Assembly: GCA_022605955.1 (NCBI GenBank)
Contig: JAKCOZ010000020.1
Location: forward strand, 9,413,001-9,477,000
From: Rallus limicola
Taxonomy: Eukaryota > Chordata > Aves > Gruiformes > Rallidae
DNA length: 64,000 nt
Direction of reading: 5' to 3'
Shown: positions 24,701 through 37,700 of the stretch, one piece after another
How positions within the stretch are numbered: position 1 is the stretch's first letter
Layout: each line of letters opens with the position of its first letter
Position numbers and translations under genes: made by a program
The notes under the pieces: generated by a model
The model's input: the letters and a program-made list of their open reading frames with translations, nothing else
The model's database searches: none
What the model was told of the DNA's origin: nothing

Positions 24701-24744
24701 CTTTTTGTTTTGGTTTGTTGTTGGTTTTTGGTTTTGTTTTTTTT
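24701..24744. repeat. T/G-rich low-complexity run
   Basis: Repeated GTTTT/GGTTT units ending in a T run. It is a simple-sequence tract with no clear repeat body. Confidence 0.75.
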
Positions 24745-25489
24745 CCAGTGCGAATGTTAATTACAGTGCCTTACAGCAGAGGTAATGAGAGGGTTTTACT
24801 GCCTAGCATTTTTCAAACAAAGACATGAAAAATTCATGAGCAGGGAAGACCTTGGTGTTGATCTTCAGTTTTCTTGTCAAATATTTCAGCTCTGGAGGTC
24901 CTTGGGAAGGTTACATAGCAATATTCAAGTCTAAAGTATGCCTGTCAGCTGGATCTAAGAGCAACAGGAATTTTATAGGCTACATGTGACCCTGTCAACG
25001 TATTTTCACTGGCCAACAGTGTCTTCCAGCATCATTCACCAGTTTACAATAAAAAATGAACACTAAAATATCTGTTCCCCTAAGGCCAGAGCACTCACAA
25101 CACCAATCTGTACATAATGTAGGAACTAAGATGGTTCATCTGATGTGAAGAAATGCTGATGTCCACACATCACTCCAAAAATGGTCCAGATGTACCTTTG
25201 TGCTGACAATCAGACACTGGGCTCCAGGGAAACTTTTTCAGTCACAGAGGTTTTGTCAGGACTCTGTGCAGTCAAAAATGCCACCCCCTTTAACTGGGAA
25301 GAACAATCACACTATGCTTGGCATGGCTTCTAAGAAGATCTAAAATACCTTTTCAAGTAACCGGCTTTAGACATGGATGTTTCGCAAGTTAGCCATTCTG
25401 TTATTAAAACTCAACTGAGGGACTTTTTTTTAAAGGCTACAAAACCAAGTTGCTGTTTGCTGACATGTAGGTCAGGCACAGATCAAGTG

Positions 25490-25600
25490 CGAAGAGAATA
25501 AGGCCATTTAGTGGACTAACAAGAAACCAGTATAGCACAAAAGCTTTTGGGATCATGTGAAACTCCTTCCCTTACCTAATCAAATTCAACATAGCAGAAG
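25490..25600 (-). mobile_element. Possible ancient amniote interspersed repeat fragment
   Basis: On the minus strand it reads TTTCACATGATCCCAAAAGC, then TTTTGTGCTATAC, then TTGTTAGTCCACTAAATGGC, then a pyrimidine-rich stretch. This parallels a repeat 3' end that I recall from turtles and crocodilians (CACGAAAGCTTATGCTC..AATTTGTTAGTCTCTAAGGTGCC..CTCCTTTTC). The order and spacing agree, but identity is low and I cannot name the family. Confidence 0.3.
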
Positions 25601-28600
25601 CAGGAATTTGATGAAGTCTTCGAAGTCTGAACTGCTCAATGTTTTCTTTTCTTGTTAGTTTAATAAAGAGAAATCCCTCAGGTGAGTCACTGAGAATCAT
25701 TCTTCAAATCAAAGACTTCCCTAATCCGTGGCCCAACACTTTTAAAAATTATTCTGCATCAAATTCTTCAGCATAGCACTTCTAGAATACAGAGTATTGG
25801 ACAAAGTCAAGATAATAGTATCTGTGGTCTGTCTACACCAGTCTTCAAACAGCTACAACTCAGTAGCACAGAACATGCTGCACGATCAGAAGTCTGAATT
25901 GTGAATCCAAGTCAATTTTTGAATTAATCTCCTTTCCCAGAAAGCCTTTTTGGTGAGTAGGCAGATTTAACTTATGCTGTGTCTCTGAAATTAGGAAAGA
26001 AACTTCAGCTAAAAATATTAACTAACAAGGAAAAACCTCATAACGTTAGTGATTGAGACCTCAGTGGAGCCAAAAGTTCACACATGTACAACGATTCTCT
26101 CCCTGTTTTGAAATTAGACTCTTCTTCAGAACCACAATGTCCTGGTTTGAATGGTTTGCAGGTGCTTCCTATACCTGTGTGTGGCTCATACAGCTTAGTT
26201 TCATATGAAACACCACATTGCTACTTGTGACTCGAGAACCTGGGAGGTATTTCTCTTGCTGGTGTTGCTACCACTGGAGCCAAAGGGTTTTGGCAGTCAC
26301 AGAGTTATCAGTATTTTCTAATAAGGATACTGGAATTGGAAGGGCAAAATTTGATTATGTTTCCCAGTACTAAGCTTTTAGGGGTAAAGCTGCAGCTCAC
26401 CGGTTAAAACAGGAGTCCCTGAACACTCCTGTCACTCTCTGATGAGTGGTATAGGCAAATTTGTAACCAGGGCTCTCTTCCCCAAAATTATCTGCCACCA
26501 AAATCATGATATTCTAAGCTCTCAATAACTACAAACCCTCACAAGCAGGAAACCCTGCAGTCAAAACACTTTCTCCTTCACATCTGCTGAGATTTCACTC
26601 AAATGTTGCCACTGCTTCCCTGCCTAGAAGAGCAATGGGATTCAACTTCTACTCGAAACCAAAAAGTCATTATGGACATTAAGTCTTTGTTTTACAACCA
26701 AGTGACAGGAAAGAATGCTAACAGCTTCTTTCTCTTGTTTGATAAGCTGCTGCAGATGAATGCCATCCTGGTCTTTGAGAGAGATCTGCTGATTCTTAGA
26801 GGAATCGTGGTAAACAAGAGACAAAATGTCAAAGGAGAAGTAAATAAGCACATTGGTTTCATCAACTCTGTATCTCAGACTGGTGATAAAGAAAAATGTA
26901 GTGCATTTAACCTCAACATATTTCTCTTAAGTACCCACACTACTCTGTGTGCTCCTGACCGCTGTACGCTCTCAGCTAACCACACTCAGCTCACAGCCCT
27001 GCCGAGGCACGCAGTCTTCCAACACCACTGTCTCAGCCAGCCCCTCTCAGCTCTTCTGGGTGCAACAAGGCACAATATTGCTCTTCCCAGATGTTCTTTT
27101 CCATGCTTTGCTCTCTGGCTGCACTTCTTTGAGAAAACAATCTTCTCCTACTTGGGGGACAGATTTTTGTTGCAGGAAATCTCTTTCAGAGAGTTGCCTT
27201 ACGAGCAAAGCTGTGAGGATGGACTCTCGGCTGCACTCTAAATCTGCTGGGAGCAGTGAGTGGGGACAGAGAGCTGACGTAAAATTACTACTCTTACTTT
27301 CCTAAGGCCAGCACTGTGCTCACCATGTCTGTTGGATAAACAGCATTGGCAAACCGCACCCTTGTGTGGCTCCTTTGGTGCTTGGTGGACCCATGACAGA
27401 ATTCAGCACTTGGTGTGGAGCATTTTGAAAGCCAGATATCTGGTCCCAGTCTGAACCAGATTCCAGCATGATCTAAGTAGAGCAATATTTTGTGATTCCT
27501 AAGAAAATGCCTGGCCTGATAAAGAATGAGAAGAATTCAAAAGCCATTTGCTGCCCCCACGACCTGAGCTTGCACCTCTTCTCATGCAACACTGCAGTGA
27601 CCCTGATACGAAAAGAAAAAATTAGTATATCTCTGTAATAACTTCTGACTCTGCATTTGGGAACAACAGAGCAGAGTTCAGGAGTCAATCCTGCATTGAC
27701 GTTGAGTTTTCTCCCACTGGTACAGAGTCCCACTGCGGCTCCTGAGATTCTGACCAGCATCCTTCTGAAATGCATGTCTGGGCTCCACCACTCGCTTTCA
27801 GCATCAGCTAGCAAGAATCCTTCAGAAACCATTTTTTTCACTCCTGCCAAGTGCCTTCTTTTTTGTTTGTTTTAAATCAAACAAAGCTGTCTCTTCCCCT
27901 GCCTGCTCTTCCCTTGCAATCCTTTTTTTTCCCTGCCAGGATAGGAAGCGCTGCCTTTCATTTCAGATCACTGTGAAGATGCAGGTGAAATCTGTTAGAC
28001 CACAGAGCAGCTAATGCAACAAAGGAGAAGTTTTGACTTAAAAGAAAAGTGCCCTGTAGATTTTCATATCAGTACCTCAGGTTGACCAATTTGTAGCTTG
28101 GTTTGTGCCCTGGAGCTCCTCACTGAGAACATTACAGGGTAAATCAGGGCAGGTTTGGTCCATTGTTCCTGACACAAAACATTTATCACGCTGGACCTGC
28201 AGACACAGCAAACTGCACCACGTTGCTCTAGTTTTAAGTATGAAAGTGTTTGGATGTGAGTCACCGGCACTACCAGCATGACCAATTTGGTTTCTGCTTT
28301 ACCAGAAATCCTGTAACTAAACCTCCACAGAAGAATACAGACCTAATGACCGCACAGAACTTACATATTCAGACAATGGGTTCCTTCCTGGTTTTCCCAC
28401 ATACTCCCGACATCAAAGAGTTTGAATTGGAGCAGTGCTGGAAATGGCTTGGCAAAACCAATTAAAATGCCCCAGTATTCAAAAAGCAAACAGGGAACTT
28501 AAAGCTGGTGTATCATTTGGCATTTACCTTGGGTATGAAGAGACAGTTACATGGTGTCAAACCGCAGAGACTCCCTCTCCCCTTATACCTTGAGCCATTT

Positions 28601-28859
28601 ATCTTTCCCTGCCTATTTTTCAATTATTAGCCAGTGTATATGTTTCTTGGGTTTGGGTCCAACCTACAAGATAAAGTCTGATTGAAGAGCTAGAAAGGAA
28701 AAACCCTTCACTGAAGGTGAGAAGATTTAAAGCATGTCTAGTCCCAGCATTCTTTCATTTAAGAGGTTTATTTCTGTTTATTACTTGATAATATGTCTAA
28801 ACCATGCTAATATCTAGTCCCGACGTTTTAAAGATTGAGGTTTAAAAAGCAATCTGTCT
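25601..28859. other. Presumed intron; contains a 212-codon chance-like open frame
   Basis: Non-coding DNA. It includes an open frame at 26603-27241 (plus strand, 212 codons) with no recognised domain; its second half is rich in Ser, His, Cys and Leu, as expected of translated non-coding DNA. It overlaps other open frames in a second plus frame (26949-27305) and on the minus strand (26642-26851). No splice-flanked exon was recognised. Confidence 0.4.
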
Positions 28860-29240
28860 CCACCAGTAATGCAAATAAGATTCATAATCACAGATTCATC
28901 TCTGTGGAAGCGTGTCGATATCCCCCAAACACAAGCCAAGCCGGCACTGCCGAAGCTGCGGTGGGCGCAGTTATACCTTAAATAGGAGCAGTTTCAGGTC
29001 TGAATTGAGGCGCAGAGTGGAGTTATGACTGGACGGCTTGCGCAGCACCTGCACCTAACATGCTTGGCTACCGTTCATTCTCTCGCTTTCATGAGAACGA
29101 AATTCAGCCTCCTACACAGCCACCACAAAGAGGAAACGCTGTAGAGACACCGCCGAGGTGATCGCGGCCGATGGAGGAATATAACCAGGCAGAGCCACCA
29201 GAACAGCGACTAACGGGCTGCGTGAGGCCATCCTGTGACA
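28860..29240. promoter_or_regulatory. CpG-rich block with octamer site
   Basis: Roughly 20 CpGs lie in about 320 bases (28910-29230) inside CpG-poor DNA. It starts with a perfect POU octamer ATGCAAAT at 28869-28876 and includes GCCGGCACTGCCG, CACCGCCGAGG and ATCGCGGCCGATGG. It could be an unmethylated enhancer, an alternative promoter of the host gene or an unannotated non-coding RNA promoter. No first exon can be drawn with confidence. Confidence 0.33.
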
Positions 29241-31050
29241 AGGCTCCTCCATTTTGATCTTGAAATCACGGCATCCTCCACCCAGTGCTTATTTACCCAA
29301 GAAAATAACGCAGCTGCAGGGTCAGTTTTATCACGGCTTAAGCTCTTTTCCTGCTGAGCTTAATAAAAGACGGAGAGTACTCAGGCGATTTAGGCATGTC
29401 TTACTGTGGGTTAGTGACTCATCTGGGTTTACAAAAATTCAGGGTTTTTCCTTGCTCACAGGCCTGTATTTCAAACACAGTGTTTTCTTTTGACTATTCC
29501 GGTTTCATTTCATCTGGTTTCCATTGAGTAAAATTAGAAGCATAAAGTTTAAACTATATTATGGACTGGTGAAACATTCAAACACACAGAGGAGTTTATA
29601 TTGAATGCAGGCCATTTGCTGAGACTCATTATCAGCTAAGCATCGACTAACGAAGGCTGCCAGATTAACTGTCCTCAGCCATGCAACAGTAGAACATTTT
29701 CCTTGTCTCCAGCTGGCTATTCAGGGTTTTTTCATTCATGGATGTGGCTTATAGCACAGAGATTACTAGACAGAGGCGGGCTGCCTTGGTACTGAATGTA
29801 ATCCCCAAGGAATTTCTGAACATGTAAGCCTGATACTTGGTGTTTCACCAGCATCAGAAACACTGCAAGGCACAGGTAACATGAAAAGTAAGCTGTATCT
29901 CAGTGAAAAAAAAAAAGATTATGAACGAAGATTTGTTTTCACTGTACTGCAAAATAAAGCAACTTTACAGAGTTTAGAAACACGGTTCCCTTACAATCCA
30001 GCTGCTGGATCATCTCTGTAATAGCATAAACACTTTCAGTCCAGCCCCACGTTCAGATGCTAGATCCTAAACCCTAGATCCTGGTCATTGACTGTGTTAA
30101 GACCACGGGAACAGGAAGGAACACAGACTGAAACTGGAGACTCCATCCAGTTCAGCATGACTTTGTAAGCCATGGATACAAACATTTAACCAAGCTCATT
30201 TGAGGGTTTACTTCAAAATAAAGCAAGCTGTGAGAAGTCTGTACTTGCATGCATTCTGCTTAATTATTACAGGCTTCCATTAACAAAAAAATGGCTGCAA
30301 ATTGAATTAAGATCTTTAGCGTGCAGAAAACTCTCCTTATTGAGAAAACTTTGTGCTGCTGCAGGTAGCTGTGCATTTCGAAAACCAAAATTAAGTCAAA
30401 GAAGAAATCAAACACCATTTCTCAGATGCCAGTACTCTCCAGGATCTGTCATGCCTGGCATTGCCCACAGAAAAACCTGGGATGGTGACATCACAGCTAC
30501 CACAGCAGTCCAAGCATCAACTCAAGGATGATTTTATAGTTTGATGGGTAACCTGCTTACCTGCAATAATCAAGGGTCTCAGTTGCTTCCTATTGCACAG
30601 ATCTTTGGCACTAGTCTGCAGCTGTTCTCACACAGAGACACGTACTGATTCCAGCAGATAAGAGTGACAACCAGAGGCCTGATGAAGACCAGGACCTCAC
30701 CACGCTCCTCTCAGAGTTGACATCATACCGTCTGCATGAGTGAGGTGCAGTTCAGAGGCTGCAGTTGGACATTCCCATGGAGAAATGGGCAACTGCATGC
30801 GTGACCAAAGGCATCAAGGCCGGGTGCCATCGCAAGGCGGAAGCCTCAAGCACCGAAAGAGCTTGTCAGTAACAAACAGCTCTCAAAGCTTGAGGCTTGG
30901 TGCTCAACCCAGGTTCTCTGCCTCTGCAGAAGCCCCTGTCACCACCTAATGCTGCCACGCAACAGAGCCTCAGGAACCCAGTGAACTCATGCAATTTTCC
31001 AACTTTCTGGCATATTTCAAAAACCAAAGTCTGTATCTATTTAACAGAAG
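29241..31050. other. Presumed intron, nothing recognised
   Basis: Non-coding DNA with no recognised exon or repeat before the simple repeats at 31.06 kb. Confidence 0.45.
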
Positions 31051-31056
31051 CTTTTT

Positions 31057-31115
31057 ATATATATACACACACACAGAGACACACAGATCGATCATCGATC
31101 GATCTATCTATCAGA
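31057..31115. repeat. Compound microsatellite (TA/CA/GATC/TATC)
   Basis: Successive short arrays of TA, CA, GACA, (GATC/ATCG) and TCTA units. The GATCGATC part is self-complementary. It is a compound simple repeat. Confidence 0.85.
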
Positions 31116-31663
31116 TAAATACAATATGCCTTGTTCTTTTGAGGAAGAGTGAAAATTTCCTGGGGAAAGCACTTTTAGCCATGTCCAAGCTATGAACTGA
31201 AATTCAAAACCAAGGGTTTTTTTTTTTTGTTAATTTTTGCCTTATGTTATAATTGGCATCACAATCCTGGAAACCACTAATAGTGGAAGTATCTCTTTTA
31301 CCAAAACACTGTATCATTTCTGACCTTAGCAGTTTGGGAATTGACTGCAATAGTGATCTATATTCCCATGCTACTTTCAGATTGGTTTAGCAAACAGAAT
31401 ATAGAAATGCTGGACTAGTACAACAGTTATATCTGCCTCTCCTGCTCTTCTGAGAACAACAAAAAATGAACCATGCAGTCAGGCAGGTGAAATCCTCTAT
31501 TTTCTATATGAAAAAAACCCCAAACCAAATCTGTCATGAAAACCTGTTATTTTTAAAGTGTTTGGATTAAGTCCCATTTAAAAATCAGGCTCATGAACAC
31601 ATTATAAAAACTGTAAGCAATTAGGAAAAAGTTCATATCTATTGAAGAGAAATAAGACTGTGT

Positions 31664-31742
31664 CCCCCCCCCCATCATCACACTATTAAGGAGAATGTTA
31701 TGCTATGATTTCCACATGGGAATGCTTCCCCCCCCCCCCCCC
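31664..31742. repeat. Two poly-C runs
   Basis: C10 at 31664-31673 and C15 at 31728-31742 lie 54 bases apart. On the minus strand these are long G runs, which are prone to slippage and can form G-quadruplex-like structures. Confidence 0.9.
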
Positions 31743-34700
31743 TCCCAACACCACAACACTTCTTTTAAAATGGTATGACAAGTGTCATGCCTCTTAATGA
31801 CACTTCGTTATCTGAGCAGCTGGCTTTTAAAACGAGATGTGGCACAAGAAACTTCAGAGGCAGCAGCAGGCTGCCAATCATGGGCATGTCCCGCAGTCAT
31901 CTCTCCATCTCTGCCATAGCTCGCCCTTGCCCTATTTTGGAAGAAGGCAAAGCAGTGGAATCTGTTATTTAGACGACATCCGACAAGTCTGTTTAACATT
32001 CATGCCGTTCTCTGGGGAATTAGCGCCAAGGGATCCGCCACAGCAGTTGGCTTGGCTCAGCACTGCCGGTCGCAGGGTCCCGGGCTGGCCGGCTCACCTA
32101 GGGTCGCAGGCTCTGCTGTGGTAACAGATTGAGAGGAGCCAAGTGCAGGCATACAGCTGAACTCATTATTATATTTAAAATGTTTCAGGAACCTCAAAAA
32201 CAGATTAAGTAATGCAATAATAAAACTCTCAGTGAACCTGTGCAATAAAATCCATCAACAGAGGAGATGGGTAATATAATCTCTTTAGAAAAAAAATATC
32301 CTCTGCTCTATGCCTGAATTACCTTGTGCACCACAAGATAGAGGATTTAGACTATGGCAACGGATTGAAATCTCTCTTCAGGGACATCCTTCTCATAATT
32401 GTACATTCATGCCTCTCTCCCCAGTAGTAGCCTAAATACAATTTACCGTTGCACACATTTTTATAGGGTTTCTGCAAATCCGCCACTTTATTACCACCCC
32501 GGTTATAAGGGGCCACACGGCAATTCCTAAGGGTTCACTAACTGAGCAAGATATTAAGCTTGAATAAAAAGAATCAAAAACGTCTATCTACAATTTATAG
32601 TTCTCTATAAAGGACCTTGGGGAACTGCAATTTGAAGGTGAAAAGTAAATGGAAAGCAGATTTCAGCTGAAAAATTCCATATGATCGATGGAGAAGACTT
32701 ACGAAGAATTATCCAGAGAGGTTTTTAAGGTGTGCTAGAGTTAAAAACATACAACTCCAAATTACACTCAAGGCACACAACATCCCGGTGTGGATACATC
32801 TAATTAATCAGGTCTATTCAGAGCTCAGTAACAGCTGCCTTCTTTATGCATGGCTCTTGAAAACCATCCTGTTTTACACCTTTCTTCAGAGTAAAGAAAG
32901 GTAGAAAGAAGATTTGGAAAAATCTGAGGGGGCCCATGGTACTGAACAGTTTCCTACTTTGTCTGAGAGATCCTGAGGTCCAAGGTGAGACCTCTGCTCC
33001 TAAAGGAGCCACAGACCATTTGGGTTTTGAGTAAAACACCTAGTTTGGTTGTGCCTCAGTTTCCCTGTTGATGGAGTAAGGAGTTTCAAGTCATTCACCA
33101 CAGTTGTGCTTTCCAAAACTGGAATGAAAATGTTACAGAAATCAAAGCTACTATTTCAGTGGGTTTTGGCTCCCTAAAGTTAGAAGAACACTAGTATAAA
33201 GTCAGTGCAACATTGAATTATAGGTAACAAAAATAGAGAGAAAAAACTAAGCTACAGAACTTTGGGAATAAACTATTAAGATGAGCAAAGTGAGGTAGAG
33301 AGCAGAACATCCTCATACCAAACTCAGAAGGCAAGTGCCTGAATGTGGAAACCTGTCACTAACACTGTAAGACCTTGAAACACCTGAAAATCGAGATGGA
33401 ATGTTTTAGAGAAAGATAAACTGTGCTCCAACACACCTTCACGTCTGGCTGGGTGCAGATGCCCTGAGGCATGGGAGGAACCAGACAATGGAGTCATGAT
33501 AAACGATTCTGACTTCTGAAGAGATGGGCCAAAACCTCTGCTGCCTTACCTCCTTAACCGCAAAACACCCAGTGCCAAGCTCGTCCCACTGAGTCTGTCA
33601 ACTGATTCTGCCTACAGGGAGGACTCTGTTCTCAAACGCTTCCTTTCCCACCCAGTATTGTGTGACCTATGGCCACTGCTTCGGTACAGGGTCTCATGTG
33701 CTGGAGGGATGGGATGTTTCCAGGCAGTGAACTGTCTTCTTGATGAGAAGCAAAATATTTATCTCTGAATCTTTGGCAAATTTTGAATAGTGTCATAATT
33801 CCCAGACTCTGTGGAATCTACAGCACTGGCATATGGTAATTAACCCTCTTTTCATCTCCTTTTGATTCAGTTGCACAGGGTAAGTATGGTAAGACATAAC
33901 AGGTGGGAAAATCTGTATTTTATTTACTTCTTTTTTTTTTTTGCTTTGAGGAGCTAGAGATAAAAATTGTATACTTATAGATGCTGAATCAAATGAAGAT
34001 GTGGTGCGTTCAGGCTGATGCATACCCACTGTTGCCATGATGGGTTTATTACTGCTAAGTCCAGGAATAACAGCTAAGAAATCGAGCTCTGAAGGTGACA
34101 CTGTTCTGCATGTGACTTCCTCTATGCTGTCTCTGTGGACAGCAGCACAGCTCTGCCAAGTCAGATACTATTATTTATGACATTTCAATTTGAGCCTTAA
34201 TAAATCACGCTCAGAGACAGTGTGATTTCCCAGTGAAGGAAATGCATACAAGGAAGAGGTAGGTGCAATCAAACATCTTGCGAGCCCATGGGTGATGGGC
34301 TCTTAGAGGAAGATGTGTGGGGAGGCAACCTTGGTTTTACAGTGACTGCCACAGCATGGAGATTTTTTTTTTACAGAAATCACATTCTCTATTGGTGCCT
34401 GGTTCATCACCCAACCTCCCTTCCTCCTCCTCCTCTCTCATACTCCCCTTCCCCACTTCATAGGTATCTAGAAGGCTCTTGGCAAAGGCTGTCTCTAACA
34501 CATACTTGTATATGGGAGAACATCTATCTCAATTGAAACGACTAGGCATTAATGTATAACACAAATAATGAACAATGATTCATCTGAACAGGCTTGATAT
34601 GAAGGGCTGCTTTTTTTTGAATCTGGGCCTCAGTAAAGCTTTGAAGGATAATTTCCACTAAAAATTGGATCAACTCCATCAAGAACAACACAAATCCCTG

Positions 34701-37700
34701 TTTCCTCCAGATTGTTTCACTCGATTCACTAAAATGTTTATTCTACGCTGTGAAAAAAGTTGCTGGAATTTCTAAACTGCATTAAAATTAATCCTTTGCT
34801 TCTTTACAGTTGCCTTTTTCAGTGCTTCCTTTGTTCCAAGCTGGCGCTTACAGGAGCTTTCATAACCAGCAGGCAATCACATACATCCTTCCTGTTTGCA
34901 GTTTTTACTGTACTTTACACAAACAAAAAATGTGGAACAGGCCAAAGTACATCTCAGACATCTGAGAAAGAAGAAGGTAAACGTTGCTTACAGTTCCCAG
35001 CAGAAGACAAGAAGTGGATAAAGACATCTAGGCTTTGAAATAGAGCTACCTCATGAACTCACTTTCTACCTTGTGAAAATAAGAGTGCAAGATGACCCAG
35101 CAAGACTCAGACAATCCCACAGTGCTCTTGGAGTGCAGATCTGCTCCAAAGGGACCATTTGAACACCAGGATAGCGACCTTACAAAGGGAGGTGGAAATC
35201 AGTGCACAGAAAGCCCAGGCCAGATAACGGCATCAGCCCTGGCAACTAGGAAATGACAGGGCTTGCCCTGTAGCATTCATAACAAATTAGCATATAAAAT
35301 ACCAGAAGTCTCCTCCCTGCAGTGCTGTTCAGCTAACCTGGCCTATATTAGGCTCTAATTCCAACTGAGTTTTAATTAAGGGCTCTTTCCAGCACATACC
35401 TCCAGCAGGTTCAAACAGTTTCTTTTCAAGGCAATGGCCAGCCATGAGAAATGCTCAGTGGCCAGTGACATTTTTTGGTGTCTCTGCTTAACACACAGGG
35501 AACAGATACAACGATCGAGCAATGTGTCGTGGCACTGTTTGACAAATGTCCTTTCCCATCAGCTGACGCTGACAAGACACCTACTTCTGCAGCTCGCACT
35601 CCAGGACGGTTAACAAACCCTTATTACCTTTTGTGAACCTGCGTCTCATCAAAATTTAAACAGACACGTTGTCACACTTCAAAAACATCCTATTTCCTGC
35701 CAATGAAACAGCGAATTGCTGCTTAATGTTCTCCAGCAGTATTTGTTATAGACCAAGAAGCTCGGTCTCTGCGGTCTCTGGTACACTACAGAACATACTC
35801 AATTTTTCAACAGCCGTGTATCTGAAAATAGACAGGGCTCAGGTGTTTTTACTACAGTGGCATGAAAAAAACCTGCAAGCACGCTGATCAAATAGGCCTT
35901 GTCTACATGAGCATTTGATTTCTGCTAGCCCTAGTGCAGCTGTACTGCTATTGAAAAGAGTACAAAATATTCAAGCTTACACGGGCCTTTGAGGGGAAAA
36001 AAAAGCAGCTGTATGGTTTTGTGCATCTCCCATATGCATCAGTGGGGAAACCCAGCCTAATTGTTCAGCTTGAAACAAAGGAAATATTTTTAGTCGTGTC
36101 CTTACCCACCTATCTATGTACCTACCTATTATCAGGTGATACAGCAGGACAAATAAAAAGTTGTCCATCATCTGCCATTCCCCAAGCAGAATTGGCGCTG
36201 TACCAACATTTCATAGAAGACTTCTGCCGCTCCAAAGCTTAGGCAGCACCAAGGAAGCTCCTTACCCAGGGCTGCAGCAGCTTTGGATGTGGAGTTGAAG
36301 GCAAAGTTCTGTTTTTCTAACAGACCCTGCGTCAGCTATCACTGCTGCCTAGAGCTCACGCATAGTGCTTTGGAGACCACTGTTTATCCAGTATTGGATG
36401 ATGTAACCAGCATCAAAGGGGTGGAAGGAAGCTTAATCCACTGGTGTTCTAAGCATTTGGATATAAAGCAGCATCAGAGGGCCAAACTGCCTTCAAGCTC
36501 ACAGAAAAGCTCTCTCTGAAATCACTCTCCCACCTCAGAGCCGATGTACAGGGTTCGCTGCCACACAGCTACTGCTTGACCATCAGCCAGTTGTCTGGAA
36601 CATGCTTTATTCTCTTTGCAGGAGGGAATCGATGCTTTTAATAGGGAAAATAACAGTTAAAATGTCTCTGCAGTGATTGGGGAATAATAATAATGAATAT
36701 ATGTATGAAACTTTAAATAGTCACAATGGATTAGCTCCAGTCCTTTGTCAAGAAGGCCACAACTAGACCAAAATGCAACTGAGATGCTTTTGTTTGTGTT
36801 TATTGCTTGAAAGAGTGATGTTCATAAGGCTTCCCATAGACGCAGAGTTCTGATTGATATCAGTGCCATGCTGCACAGCTCAATAAAGAAGAGAATTTCT
36901 CTGCTTCCACAATGATTCATGAAAGTGATTACTTCCACTTTGACTTGCTTTCCAAAAAAAAGAACAATCTGCATACAACAAGACTTTTCTGTGGTCTTGG
37001 TGAGCATCCTGAAACTGCTGCAGACAGTTTTGTGAAATAGAACTGGAAATAGTGAGAAATGTGGAGGGGACAGAACATGTACGGTCCCTGATGCAACTAA
37101 GAACAATTTTCATGCTGCTGGACTGACAAGGAGCAGCCACACATAGGTGTTGCAGCTTCCTGCTCAGTCACACCTCCTGCCAGGAGGAATAGGGAGAGAT
37201 GGGATCAAGCCAAGTGCCCCTGGCCCCTGGAAACTCATGGCTCATCCTCCAGCCCTGCTTCAGCATTTCACTGAGGAAAACCACCTCAGCAGCTGTATAC
37301 CAGATCCTGCCCACTGCACCCTGTGTCTCTGTCCATCTCTCTCACATGCACTCGCTCTTACTTTCTTTTTTCCTGCTGGCAGGAGACACCTTATCTAGAA
37401 GGTTATGCATTACTGTGATACATTTGCTTTTGAAGTACTGAGTGGCTTTTAGACTCTGGCATTTTGAACTTTCAGGGAGGAAGAATGTTACTTTCACAAC
37501 AAACTTTGAAGTCTGTTTCCTGAACACATTAACTGTTTACTCTCTTCTTTTCTTTCTTGGCCACTTTAAGCTCCCCTAGAGTAAACACAGTCCTCACATG
37601 GAGAAACCTTATCATCCAGGTATCATATAACACCCCAAACACGAGAAATCAATGCAAGGATTTCAAAAACATGGTGTCTGAGAGAGGAGTAAGACCACAG

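Larger units (their letters stand above)
22801..25489. other. Presumed intron with simple runs
   Basis: Non-coding DNA with an interrupted A run (23453-23476) and a T/G-rich low-complexity run (24701-24744). Overlapping open frames on both strands at 23.6-24.1 kb show no domain. Confidence 0.45.

Noticed and set aside
26138..26400. Second LTR starting TGTCCTGGTTTGA
   Set aside because: Only the first dozen bases resemble the LTR start at 3265. The following sequence does not match, and no LTR end was found.
26603..27241. Longest open frame (212 codons, plus) as a protein-coding gene
   Set aside because: There is no recognisable domain, its composition is typical of translated non-coding DNA, it overlaps open frames in other frames, and no splice or promoter context is visible. 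Kept only as a finding.
27473..27850. 125-codon minus-strand open frame
   Set aside because: No recognised family and no splice or transcription context.
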